Shown one piece after another: positions 1 through 8,865 of a DNA stretch of 64,000 nt; position 1 is the first letter of the stretch, and every line of letters begins with the position of its first letter. Source of the DNA: Paraburkholderia hayleyella (GTDB lineage: Bacteria > Pseudomonadota > Gammaproteobacteria > Burkholderiales > Burkholderiaceae); contig NZ_QPES01000001.1 of NCBI RefSeq assembly GCF_009455685.1, positions 1,860,001 to 1,924,000 of the forward strand. The letters are read 5' to 3'. A program made the translations under genes and the position numbers. Below the pieces are notes generated by a model. It made no database searches. It was not told the origin of the DNA and worked only from the letters and a program-made list of their open reading frames with translations.

Positions 1-2202
1 CGCAATCGTGCCGCCGCTGTTCGAAAGCGTAGCGGTATTGACCGACAGCGTACCGGTGCCGGAGCTGGCAATCGTTCCGCTGTCGTTAATGAGCGTAGCG
101 GGGCTGAGCGCCACGCTGTCGCTGTTGGTCTGAAGCATGCCGCCTGAATTGTCGAGCGTCCCGGTTACATCGACGGTCGTCGCGCCGGTGCCGGTCTGTG
201 TGATGCGGCCGCCGTGGTTGGCCAGGTTCGCGGCATGCAGCGCGAGCTGGTCTGCATTGAGGTGCCCGTGGCTGTTGTCGAAGGTGGCCGCCGTGAGTGT
301 CACAAGATGACCTGCCGCGAGGGTATTCGCATTTGTCAGCGTCGAACCTGCGGCCAGCGTGACATTGCCGTTCGCCGCCAACGTGCCACGGTTGAACAGT
401 GTCTGCATGGCGCGGGCCATCAGCGACTGCACCGCCGTGATCGAACCCGCGTTCGAGATCTGAGCGGCCTGCACGTCCACATTGCCGTTGCCACCCATAG
501 CGCCACCTGCGCCGTTGTTCAGCAGGCCACCCACCGCCAGCGTCAGGGCATCCGCGCCCAGCGCTGCAACATGACCTCCCGTGTTGTCGAGCGAACCCGC
601 ATTGACGAAGAGGGCGCCTGAGGACTGCAGCGTGCCGCTTTGGTTGTGCAAGTCACCTGTTGCTGCGACGTTGAGCGTACCGTTCGAGACGATTTGCCCG
701 TTGCGGTTGGACAGTGCGCTCGCCGTGATGGTCTGCGCCCCGCCCGAGGACAGTGCACCGCCGTCGTTCGTGAGCGCCCCGGAAGCGCGCGTGTCCAGCG
801 CGGTTCCCGCCGTCACCGTTGCGCCCGCCAGGTTCAGGTCGCCGCTGCTGGCCGTCAGTGCCAGTGCACCGCTGGCCGAGGTACGACTGCCGGCGAGATT
901 GACCGATGCGCCGTTCAGCACGGCATTCCCACCCGCTGCATTGCGGCCGGTCGCGGCCAGCATGCCGCCCACCGTCGCCGACAGGTCACCGGACTGTGCG
1001 AGGCTGCCGTCCCCGTTCACGCCTGCGCCAAGCGTGCCGGTCGAGGCGATGCTGCCCGCCTTGACCATCGTGTTCTGCCGCGCGGCCAGCATGCCGCTGT
1101 TTGTCAGTGCGCCCGATGTGTGCGCCGTGACATTCTGTTGCGCGTAAGTGGTCCCGTTGTTGTCGATACCGCCTGCTGCGGAGAGCGTCATGTTGCCGCT
1201 CGCGTTGGTCTGCCCGGCTAGGATGAGCTTGCCCTGCGTCGTCAATGTCAGATCACCCGACTGTGCAGCCAGCACGCCTTGGGTGGACACACCGACACCG
1301 TGTTCGGTGCCCACCAGAATGATCTTGTTCGCGTACATACCGCCAAGCTGGCTCACGTCGATCGAGACACCCGACGTCTGAGCATCGCCCGCGATAGGCG
1401 TTGCATTGAGCGTGTCATGACTGATACGGTTCGCACCGGTCACGACATTCAGGTTCTTCGCATAGATGGCTGCGTTCGCCTGCACGGCGCGGGACAGCAG
1501 GTCAACCTGATCGGTCTCTCCCGCATTCAGCCCTGCGCCCTGCACGATGATATGGCCGCCCGTCACGTTAAAGCCCGAGAGCGAACCGTCCTGTGCAAAG
1601 TTCGGCGTGCCCGTGGTGAGAATGGCTCTGGACGTATTGATAAAGCCACCACCGTTCACGGAAATCCCGCTTCCGTTTGCGATGACGACCTCCGCGCGCG
1701 GGCCCGCCACTTCCAGAGCCCCGTTGATCTGGCTCGCCGCGCTGCTGTTCACCTGGTTGACAATGACGCGCGTGGACTGGCCGGGGCCGAAGTTCGGATT
1801 CCCGTTAATCATGCCTGCTTGCTGCGTCTGCACGATCACCGGGGAGTTGTTCAGGATCGCGCCTTTCGACGGCACGTCGAACCGGCCATAGGTATTCATC
1901 GACACACCCGCACCCGAGGGCCGGTTGATGTTCACCTGATCGAGGCCATTGCGTGTCTGTACGACCGAAGGTGCCTGTGCGCCGCCCGGAACAATCTGTG
2001 CGCCCGACAGCGATGGCAGTGCGCCAAGGAGCGCGAGCGTGGCGAACGCAAGCTGCCGCAGCGAAAAAATCACACCCTGTGATTTTCCGCTGCTTGCCGT
2101 GGTCTCTCCCGCCTGTTTGCCCGTTGCCGTAGCGGTTTCCTCGACGGCGACAAGCATTCCTCTCAGTCGGCTGTAAACCAGCCGGTAGGTCTTCCGATTC
2201 AT
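1..2202 (-). CDS. FhaB-type filamentous hemagglutinin / TPS exoprotein, N-terminal part (partial)
   Basis: Open for 734 codons from an ATG at 2202 to the left edge, so the C-terminus is missing. Residues 1-25 match the extended signal peptide region (ESPR) of large type V passengers (MNRKTYRLVYSRLRGMLV). A hydrophobic signal segment follows at about 48-68. Residues about 70-200 carry two-partner-secretion hallmarks: QVNINRPSGAGVS, GAILNNS, NGNPNF and VVIANGSGISVNGGGF. The rest is a long series of degenerate beta-helix repeats rich in G, N, T, S and A (for example SGALTNSGMLAARQN), as in hemagglutinin repeats. Proteins of this type are exported by Sec and then by an FhaC/TpsB barrel, and act as adhesins or contact-dependent toxins. 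Neither the partner nor any toxin tip is in view, so the class of exoprotein cannot be decided. Confidence 0.9.
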   Translation of the reverse strand, partial: MNRKTYRLVYSRLRGMLVAVEETATATGKQAGETTASSGKSQGVIFSLRQLAFATLALLGALPSLSGAQIVPGGAQAPSVVQTRNGLDQVNINRPSGAGVSMNTYGRFDVPSKGAILNNSPVIVQTQQAGMINGNPNFGPGQSTRVIVNQVNSSAASQINGALEVAGPRAEVVIANGSGISVNGGGFINTSRAILTTGTPNFAQDGSLSGFNVTGGHIIVQGAGLNAGETDQVDLLSRAVQANAAIYAKNLNVVTGANRISHDTLNATPIAGDAQTSGVSIDVSQLGGMYANKIILVGTEHGVGVSTQGVLAAQSGDLTLTTQGKLILAGQTNASGNMTLSAAGGIDNNGTTYAQQNVTAHTSGALTNSGMLAARQNTMVKAGSIASTGTLGAGVNGDGSLAQSGDLSATVGGMLAATGRNAAGGNAVLNGASVNLAGSRTSASGALALTASSGDLNLAGATVTAGTALDTRASGALTNDGGALSSGGAQTITASALSNRNGQIVSNGTLNVAATGDLHNQSGTLQSSGALFVNAGSLDNTGGHVAALGADALTLAVGGLLNNGAGGAMGGNGNVDVQAAQISNAGSITAVQSLMARAMQTLFNRGTLAANGNVTLAAGSTLTNANTLAAGHLVTLTAATFDNSHGHLNADQLALHAANLANHGGRITQTGTGATTVDVTGTLDNSGGMLQTNSDSVALSPATLINDSGTIASSGTGTLSVNTATLSNSGGTIA

Positions 2203-2540
2203 TCTTATGCTTCGTATTACGGATTATTAACCGGCCGTAAACTAGCGGAAATCAGGCAAACGAATTGTCAACACTTTGCAAAAATTCGCCATGCTGCAAC
2301 GTTTTTATTAAATCGTACTTGTCCTATAGAGCATCAGCGGGATATCGCGTTGCCTGAGCGGGAAAAAAGCCTCGCTGTGAGACAGGCTGAACAGCCAGAC
2401 CAATGGGGCGTGATCAGCGGCTCGGAATAGACGTGTCGGGAGACACCGGCCACCGCAAGGTGACGCCGCGCCACGCGAGTCAAACAGAAACGAGGGCCGG
2501 TGCGGCTTCCCATTGGCCCATTGGCCCATTGCCGTCTGGC
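2203..2540. other. Intergenic region upstream of the exoprotein gene
   Basis: This gap between two minus-strand genes should hold the exoprotein promoter. The first 130 bases are AT-rich and contain TTGACA on the minus strand at about 2249-2254, but I see no well-spaced -10 box. The 8-mer cattggcc is tandemly repeated at 2511-2531. I see no convincing gene here. Confidence 0.4.
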
Positions 2541-4274
2541 CTAGCGCGTGGAATTCATCCGGAAATAAGCGTCCAGCAACGAGCTTTTATAAACCACACC
2601 AGCGAGTTTCGGTTGCGCGGCGCTCTCGATGACAGGCAGGCGTTCGCCTTGAAACGCCATGAAATGTGCCAGCGCCGCACTCAGTGACATATCGGGCGTG
2701 AGCACATCAATCGGCGGCTGAAGATAATCGGCGGCGCTCTTGTGGCTGGTGTCGCGTTTTTGCAGGAGGTCCGAGGTAATGTCCTTGAGCGCGACAACCC
2801 CGAGCAAATTCCCCTCGTCGCTGGTGACGTACAGATATTTCACGGGGTACTCAAGAAACACGCGGGTCATCTCCGTCACGCTTGCGCTGGGCGGCACCAC
2901 GGTTTGCGCCGCGCGGATCAGTTCGCGCATCTGCGTGGCGCGCAGCCGCATTTGCGCCTGCTCTTCGCGGTTGCGGTGCAGCGTGATTTCGTACATCGAG
3001 GTCTTGCCAATTGCCCGCGCGACAAAATACGCCATCACGCACGACAGCATCAGCGGCAACACCACCTGATAGCTCAACGTCATCTCGAAGATCATCAGAA
3101 TGGCCATCAATGGCGCCTGGGTGGCCCCTGCGAGAAACGCGCCCATGCCGACCATCGCATAAGCAAACGGCAGCGAGGTCGCATGCGGCCACAAGGCGTG
3201 CAGGCCTGCGCCAAAGAGCGAGCCGAGCACCGCGCCGACGAACAGCGTGGGCGTAAAAATGCCGCCCACGGCACCCGAACCCACCGTGGCGGCGGTGGCG
3301 ATCAGCTTGAACATCAGCACCACCACGAGCGCGTTCCAGGTCCAGGGCGAATGCAGGATCGAATTGACGACGCTATAGCCATTGCCCCAGACCTCGGGTG
3401 TCCATACCGAGAGCAGGCCGACGGCCAGCCCGCCTAATGCCAGCCGCAGCGGCAAGGGCAGGGGCAAACGGTTAAAAACACTTTTCGAGCGCTCCAGCAG
3501 CCGCAGGAACTGGGGCGCTGCCACGCCACACAGCACACCGAGTGCGACGAAGAACAGCACTTCGAACCCGGTGACGGTGGGAAACACCGGCATCTCGTAG
3601 GGGGGGCGGTAGCCGGCGAACTCGCGCATCGTAATGTTGGCGACCACCGAGGCCACGAGGACGGGGCCGAAACTTTCCATGGCGATGGAGCCCAGCACGA
3701 TCTCCGTGACGAAGAACGCGCCTGCAATCGGCGCGTTATAGGCGGAGGTAATGCCCGCCGCTGCGCCGCAGGCGACTAGCAGGCGCAAGCGCGCTGGATC
3801 GAAATGCACCCAGCGTCCGACCAGCGATGCGCACAGCGCCGCGAGCTGGACCATCGGGCCTTCGCGGCCAATCGAGCCGCCGCTGGCGATGGTGAAGAGC
3901 GATGACAGGCTGCGCCACAGGCTGAGCCGCACCGGGATCACGCCGTCGCCAATGGCTACGGCTTCCATGTAATCGGTATGGGCTTTTTTATCGGTGCCGC
4001 GCCGTGCGATGAGCAGGATCAGGCCCGCGATCAGGCCACCCGCCGCAGGCAGCCAGATGCGAGTGCTCCAGGGCAGACGCCGGGCCATTTCGACGAGGCT
4101 GCCCGAACGGCCCGAGACAGCCTGTTGCAAGAGCGCGATGCCTTCGCGGAAAGCCACCGTGGCAAACGCTCCCAGCACCCCCACGATGGCGGACCATAGC
4201 AGCATCGTGTGGGCATCCGAGAGGCGAAAGAGGAAACGGGTGCGGGTGCGCAGCTTGAGCAGGAATGAAAGCAC
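2541..4274 (-). CDS. ClcB-like voltage-gated chloride channel/antiporter with C-terminal CBS pair
   Basis: This is a CLC-family chloride channel or Cl-/H+ antiporter of the inner membrane. Visible family signatures are GSIGREGP (with the gating glutamate), WGNGYSVV and GAVGGIFTPTLF. The classical GSGIP motif is absent; the equivalent stretch is DYMEAVAIGDG, as in the ClcB branch rather than ClcA. About 420 residues of membrane domain are followed by two CBS domains (about residues 450-570), which ClcB of E. coli lacks and which usually bind nucleotides. An ATG at 4451 would add 59 low-complexity residues encoded partly by a tandem repeat, so I prefer the GTG at 4274, which places the first membrane helix about 20 residues in. 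The gene stands alone, co-directional with yeiH upstream. Confidence 0.85.
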   Translation of the reverse strand: MLSFLLKLRTRTRFLFRLSDAHTMLLWSAIVGVLGAFATVAFREGIALLQQAVSGRSGSLVEMARRLPWSTRIWLPAAGGLIAGLILLIARRGTDKKAHTDYMEAVAIGDGVIPVRLSLWRSLSSLFTIASGGSIGREGPMVQLAALCASLVGRWVHFDPARLRLLVACGAAAGITSAYNAPIAGAFFVTEIVLGSIAMESFGPVLVASVVANITMREFAGYRPPYEMPVFPTVTGFEVLFFVALGVLCGVAAPQFLRLLERSKSVFNRLPLPLPLRLALGGLAVGLLSVWTPEVWGNGYSVVNSILHSPWTWNALVVVLMFKLIATAATVGSGAVGGIFTPTLFVGAVLGSLFGAGLHALWPHATSLPFAYAMVGMGAFLAGATQAPLMAILMIFEMTLSYQVVLPLMLSCVMAYFVARAIGKTSMYEITLHRNREEQAQMRLRATQMRELIRAAQTVVPPSASVTEMTRVFLEYPVKYLYVTSDEGNLLGVVALKDITSDLLQKRDTSHKSAADYLQPPIDVLTPDMSLSAALAHFMAFQGERLPVIESAAQPKLAGVVYKSSLLDAYFRMNSTR

Positions 4275-4427
4275 GGGGACGGCAGCAGGTGGGTGGCATC
4301 GGGCGCAAGAATAGCACTGGCGGTGGCGCAGGCCGTGCGGCAAGGTGCTCGGGTGTGAGCGAAGGCCAGGAAATGTAAGTCCGGGCTGTCTAAATGGGGG
4401 AGCCGTAACTTTTAAAGGGGGTATTTT

Positions 4428-4459
4428 TTCGACACTTCGACACTTCGACACTTCGACAC
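4428..4459. repeat. Four perfect tandem copies of an 8-bp unit (ttcgacac)
   Basis: The unit occurs four times without interruption at 4428, 4436, 4444 and 4452, just upstream of the chloride channel gene. It overlaps the improbable N-terminal extension of that gene, which argues against the longer start. Confidence 0.9.
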
Positions 4460-4571
4460 ATATCCCATTGCCATCATTGGGCTACCCATTTGCAGAACGT
4501 AGAACAGGCCTCCCGCCGTCTGAAAGTTTCCCCTCCCGATCAGTCATTCATTCACCGATCCACCGACCCAT

Positions 4572-5753
4572 TTATCCCAGCAGCCGTTGTACCGCCCAGG
4601 TGAGGCCCAGCCCGCCGAACACTAGCCAGCCATACAGGATCAGACCGGTCGTCAGCGCTCGTGGCCCGGCCTCACGAATCTGCGAGAAGCGGGTTTCGAT
4701 TCCGAGTGCGGTCATCGCCATCGTGAGCGCGAACGTATCGAGCAGATTTAACGTCTGCGTGGCGCTGCTGGACAGCAGATGCAGCGAATTCACGCCAACC
4801 AGCGCCAGAAACCCCAGCGCGAACCAGGGTACCGCCAGCTTGCGCGTGTCGTTCCGGCTGGGACTTGCGCTGGCTTCTGCACCCGGCCCGGCTTCGCGCC
4901 GGGCCTGGCGGCTGAGCCATACGCCTAGCACCAGCAGCACGGGCACCAGCAGCATCACGCGCGTCATCTTCACGATCGTGGCGATATGCGCTGCTTCGGC
5001 GTTGACGTTGCTGGCCGCACCGACCACCTGCGCGACCTCGTGAATCGAGCCGCCAAAAAACAGTCCCGCGCCGACAGTATCCAGCGGCAGCCAGCCTGCG
5101 CGAAACAGCAGCGGATAGGCAAACATGGACAGCGTGCCGAACAGCACGACACTGCCGATGGCCACGGCGCTCTTGTGCGGTTTGGACTGAAGCGTGGATT
5201 CGAAGGCCAGCACCGCCGCCGCGCCGCAAATGGCACTGCCAGCGGCGGTGAGCAAGGCGGTATCGCGGTCCAGCTTCATGAGCTTCATGCCCGCCCAGGT
5301 GCCGATGAAAAGCGTGCTGACGACGACCAGCAGCGAGACCGTCAGGCCAGGCAGGCCCACCTGGGCAACTTCTTGCAAGCTGATGCGCAAGCCGAAAAAT
5401 GCGACGGCGAGGCGCAGCAGCCGGCGTGCCGAGAAATTCACGCCAGCCGCCCAACTGGCGGGCAGGCCATCGTTGAGCACGTTGCCGTAGAGCGCACCGG
5501 CGACGATGCCGATAATCAGCGGGCTTAAGCCAAGCCCGCTGATTATCGGCAGCGCGGCGATCTGAGTCACCGCGAGGGCGAACAGGGCGACGAAGAGAAT
5601 GCCGTTGAGCTGTCCCCGGAACGAAGGCGCCGCAGGCAGGGAAACCTTGGAACGCGCGGGTTTAGCCGCGACAGCGGAAATGGAAACGGAAGCGGAAGGG
5701 GAAGGGGAAACGGAACCGGAACCGGTGCGGACCGGGAGGGGAGCGGGGGACAT
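4572..5753 (-). CDS. yeiH: YeiH family putative sulfate exporter
   Basis: Inner-membrane protein of 393 residues of the YeiH/UPF0324 family (COG2855, putative sulfate exporter family). Family landmarks are GLGLSPLIIGIVAGALYGN, SARRLLRLAVAFFGLRIS, ICGAAAVLAFE and FFGGSIHEVAQVVGAA, spread over about ten hydrophobic segments. The first 45 residues are a Ser/Pro/Val low-complexity extension encoded by a GGAAGC/GGGGAA-like repetitive stretch. Either it is a real disordered tail or the true start lies nearer residue 40; no strong ribosome binding site marks the ATG at 5753. In many proteobacteria yeiH lies beside a divergent LysR gene (yeiE). Such a gene is present here at 7709 but is separated by an AT-rich insertion. 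Substrate assignment in the family remains putative. Confidence 0.88.
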   Translation of the reverse strand: MSPAPLPVRTGSGSVSPSPSASVSISAVAAKPARSKVSLPAAPSFRGQLNGILFVALFALAVTQIAALPIISGLGLSPLIIGIVAGALYGNVLNDGLPASWAAGVNFSARRLLRLAVAFFGLRISLQEVAQVGLPGLTVSLLVVVSTLFIGTWAGMKLMKLDRDTALLTAAGSAICGAAAVLAFESTLQSKPHKSAVAIGSVVLFGTLSMFAYPLLFRAGWLPLDTVGAGLFFGGSIHEVAQVVGAASNVNAEAAHIATIVKMTRVMLLVPVLLVLGVWLSRQARREAGPGAEASASPSRNDTRKLAVPWFALGFLALVGVNSLHLLSSSATQTLNLLDTFALTMAMTALGIETRFSQIREAGPRALTTGLILYGWLVFGGLGLTWAVQRLLG

Positions 5754-6149
5754 GACAGTGAGCTTGGGGGACGAGACGGGATCAATGGGAGAAGGTTTTT
5801 GACGGGCCTCATCCTAGTTTGAATAGCGGGAGATGAAAAATTGTGATTGGCGAGGTAAATCATCGGAAATTCAGATGATTCAATCTTGAATTAATTGAAT
5901 TGGCGATGATTGTGGCTAGGGTATCCAGGGCAAGGCAACGCTTTGGGCATGGCTTAGCCGAATGTCGGCGGGCGCATGCTGATGGGGCGTTTTAATGGAA
6001 CGTTTCAGACCGGTGGGTGACTGAGTCCGGCGGTGGTGGGTAACCGCGCACGGGTTTTGTGCTTCGGGGGGCTTGACGGCCCAGTTTAGACCGTGGGGCA
6101 AACAGTGGCGGTGATTCAATACGATTACATATAAATGGAGAGATAAATT
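5754..6149. other. Intergenic region between yeiH and the AT-rich gene
   Basis: The first 150 bases are AT-rich (for example around 5866-5912) and are the expected site of the yeiH promoter and of LysR-type binding sites with ATTC/GAAT half-sites. The remainder (5915-6120) is GC-rich. A 67-codon minus-strand frame there has no family resemblance, so I do not call it a gene. Confidence 0.4.
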
Positions 6150-7621
6150 ATGGGACTGGGTTATTCCAAGCCGGCCGGGTATGTACTGCTATCTGTCAGA
6201 AATGGACCAGGCGATTGCATGTCAGGAAATAACCGGGAGTCCTTTTTCAATGGGAATCGGGTTGAGCAGGCCGATGCAACCGGGTTGCGCCGGCAACAGG
6301 AACAGATTCAGACAACAAATTTTGTGCATGACAGCCGTTCCGTCCAGGTGATGGATGACAATCCGGACAGTATGGGAACGTCAGCCCGCCGTGTTTTAAA
6401 TTCCAGTCCGCTTGATGAAATTCCGATTGATGAGATTGCGGACAATATGGCCTTGCGCATAAAAATAATGAAGAATCTCCCTGGAGGGAACGCGACATGC
6501 GAACAGGGGCTTTTGTGGCTTCAGGACGAAATATCCAGCAGGGTTTTCGAAAACAATGAAGCTAAAAAAGAGGCAACAAAAAGAGAAGTAGCCGAATTTT
6601 TATTTGGCAAGGATGGCAACGCGCCACTTTACAGGATGAAAATCTCTGGAACACAAGATTCATATTGCGACGATTTTCGCCAGTGTATCTACGAAGTACT
6701 CCAGGAAGCGGGGGATTCAGGAAAAAAAGATTTTATTTTATCTCTGGGTTGTCAATTTCCAGTTTTCAATGATGAAATCGTATCCATGGGTGCGCTGAAT
6801 TTAAATGCGTGCGATGTCGGCATCGATCATTTTAAAGATGAAAAATCTCTTGGTGCGCTGAATGCCAATGCTGCCGTCATTGATAAATTAAAATTAAAAG
6901 TTAAATATCTGGGGGAGAGTAAAAGTGTTTTATCTCAATTGAATGAGCAGCTTTTGCTTGCAAAAAAAAGGCGTGACAGTGTATGGTTGTCGTTTTTCAA
7001 TGGTGAAAAAATAATTGCTGCTACCAATGAATGTGATCGCCTGGAAAAAGAGATTAAATCAAGATTTCAAGTTCGGGATCTGGCTAAATTTGAAAATCTG
7101 AAAACGCTATACATAGATTTTGATCAGGTGACAAAAAATGATAATCTCCATAATGAATCGGTTAGAAAACTGGTAATATGCGAAAGAACTGATTTTTTTG
7201 GGGGGATCACTTATTTGAAAGCGTGACGTTTCCATCGGTTGAGGTTTTGCATTTAAAAGGTGTGGAGAAGGTTGCCTGGAGATATTCAACTGAAGAACTT
7301 GTCAGGTATGTGTCAAAAACAAAAAAACATTTTCCAAAACTAAAAAAATTGACTTTTTATTATGGGGAATATGGCTTGGAAGAAAATTTGATTAAAAATT
7401 TCCCCCAGGAGACTATCCGCTTTTTTGCGGCGGTGTCGCTCAAGCTTGAAGAAATATACAGAATTAAAGTCGAATTCAATGTGCCGCAACTCAAAAACAT
7501 TGGAATCGCGCCAGATACTCAAAAGTGGAACTTTATTCAGGCCATGACCTGGGAACATTCACCGTTTTGGCGACGTAGTTCTTGGGGGGCCTATAGAAAC
7601 AGGTATCACTGCGGCGGGTGA
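6150..7621 (+). pseudogene. Unknown leucine-repeat-like protein, frameshifted (AT-rich island)
   Basis: A frame of 358 codons starts at an ATG at 6150 behind GGAGAG and ends at 7226. A second frame (to 7621) continues the same kind of protein one base back. The join is a T7G6 run at 7193-7205. One extra base there, or a -1 slip on T TTT TTT, gives one protein of about 490 residues reading through DHLFESVTFPSVEVLHLKG. Residues 1-90 are polar and look disordered. The C-terminal third has spaced L-x-x-L-x-L blocks (FENLKTLYIDF, SVRKLVI, FPSVEVLHL, FPKLKKLTF, VPQLKNIGI) that resemble leucine-rich repeats. Codons are A/T-ending and the segment is far more AT-rich than its neighbours, a sign of horizontal acquisition. 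I recognise no family. A secreted effector or host-interaction protein is possible but unproven. Call it a frameshifted gene or sequence error, not a proven pseudogene. Confidence 0.6.
7193..7205 (+). other. T7G6 homopolymer junction / candidate -1 slippery site
   Basis: Seven T followed by six G. In the upstream reading frame the seven T are phased exactly as X XXY YYZ (last base of GAT, then TTT TTT), the arrangement used for -1 ribosomal slippage. Shifting -1 here enters the 7199-7621 frame. An indel in the run is the simpler alternative. Confidence 0.6.
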
Positions 7622-7708
7622 AACCTTGCTCTTCGTTCTCCACGGCCGTGTTGACTGCTCTATGTTATGCATACCGCTTTTTATCGGAAAGTATGATATT
7701 TAAGCGCG

Positions 7709-8632
7709 ATGACAGTCGATCAGCTTATAACGTTTGCCGCGGTCGCCGAGCACCGCAACATTAGCCGGGCCGCACAGGCGCTGCATTTGTCACAGCCTGC
7801 GGTTTCGGGGCAGTTGCGCCAGTTGCAAGAGGCGTTCGGCGAGCCGCTCTATCAACGCGATGGCCGCGGCGTGCGGCTGACAGCGGTGGGTGAACAGCTC
7901 GCGCTGTACGCCGTGCGCCTGCGCGATACCTATGCCCAGGTGCGGGCCTACCGCGATGCCGTGCGGGGGCTGGAAAGCGGCACGCTAAAGATCGGCGCCA
8001 GCACAACGCCCGCCTCGTATCTGCTGCCGTACCTGATCGCTACTTTTCATCGGCGTTATCCCGATGTGATCTTGCAGACGGCAGGCGGTAACAGCGCCGA
8101 GATTACCGGTGCGCTGGCCGCGCTCGATATCGCGCTGGTCGAGGGGCCGGTGAGCGCCAGTTTGCCGTCCGATACCGCCGTTCACGCATGGCGCGATGAC
8201 GAGATCGTCGCGGTCATGCCACACCAGCATCCCCTCGCGCAACGCCAGGCGAAAGAGCATGAAGGCGAGGGCGAGGGCCCTCCAGGGTTGACGCTGGCGC
8301 AACTGGGCGCCTATCCGCTGGTGCTGCGCGAAGCGGGCTCGGGCGTGCGGCAGAGCGTCGAGCAGGCATTCGCCGACAGTGGCCTGTCCATGCGGGTTGC
8401 GCTTGAGATTGCCGGTGTCGAAGGCATGAAGGAAGCCGTGCGCGCCGGGATGGGCATTGGTTTTGTCTCGGCGATGTCGATGCGTCACGAAAACCCGGCG
8501 CTCCGTTCGTTTTCACTCAGCCCCACACCGTTGATACGGCGTTTTTCGATTCTGGTGCCGCACGCCAGCACGCCATCGCGTGCGGCCGAACGGTTTTTAG
8601 CGTTGTGCCTGGACGACGCTTCAAGCGGCTAG
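7709..8632 (+). CDS. LysR-family regulator, YeiE/CbbR-like
   Basis: LysR-type transcription factor of 307 residues. The N-terminal winged helix-turn-helix spans residues 1-62 (NISRAAQALHLSQPAVSGQL). The effector domain begins near 90 with GTLKIGASTTPASYLLP and contains VLREAGSGVRQSVE, characteristic of the YeiE/CysB-like branch. A Glu/Gly-rich loop (EHEGEGEGPPG, about residues 180-190) looks like a local insertion. In Enterobacteria the relative YeiE sits next to yeiH, and the yeiH gene at 4572-5753 is transcribed away from this one, so it is the probable target. The pair is now split by about 1.9 kb. No strong Shine-Dalgarno precedes the ATG at 7709. Confidence 0.88.
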   Translation: MTVDQLITFAAVAEHRNISRAAQALHLSQPAVSGQLRQLQEAFGEPLYQRDGRGVRLTAVGEQLALYAVRLRDTYAQVRAYRDAVRGLESGTLKIGASTTPASYLLPYLIATFHRRYPDVILQTAGGNSAEITGALAALDIALVEGPVSASLPSDTAVHAWRDDEIVAVMPHQHPLAQRQAKEHEGEGEGPPGLTLAQLGAYPLVLREAGSGVRQSVEQAFADSGLSMRVALEIAGVEGMKEAVRAGMGIGFVSAMSMRHENPALRSFSLSPTPLIRRFSILVPHASTPSRAAERFLALCLDDASSG

Positions 8633-8865
8633 AGCGGCTTTTTCACGGCACGCGGGCCCAGAGCGCAGCGAGGACTGCCTTGATCTGCGATCATCCGGGC
8701 TTCTCTGCGGTGGGGGTGGCGCTTGACTTTGGCGTAGACCGTTCCGGAGTAGTCCACTCCGCGGTAAACCAGATGGTTTGCTGGATTGGGCCGCGGCCCT
8801 GTTGCCACTTCAGTGCGGCCGCGCCAGCGCCTTATCGCAACACGTTGTCCCATGGAAGGAATCTC

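Noticed and set aside
214..2176. Several long plus-strand frames opposite the exoprotein gene (for example 640-1221 and 1279-2082)
   Set aside because: Arg/His/Ala-rich shadow translations caused by the biased codons of the minus-strand repeats; no domain or start context.
5916..6119. 67-codon minus-strand frame between yeiH and the AT-rich gene
   Set aside because: No ribosome binding site, no recognisable fold, composition unlike a protein.
8605..8865. N-terminal extension of the YhfC-like gene
   Set aside because: Overlaps the end of the LysR gene and lacks membrane character; the ATG at 8866 has a good ribosome binding site.
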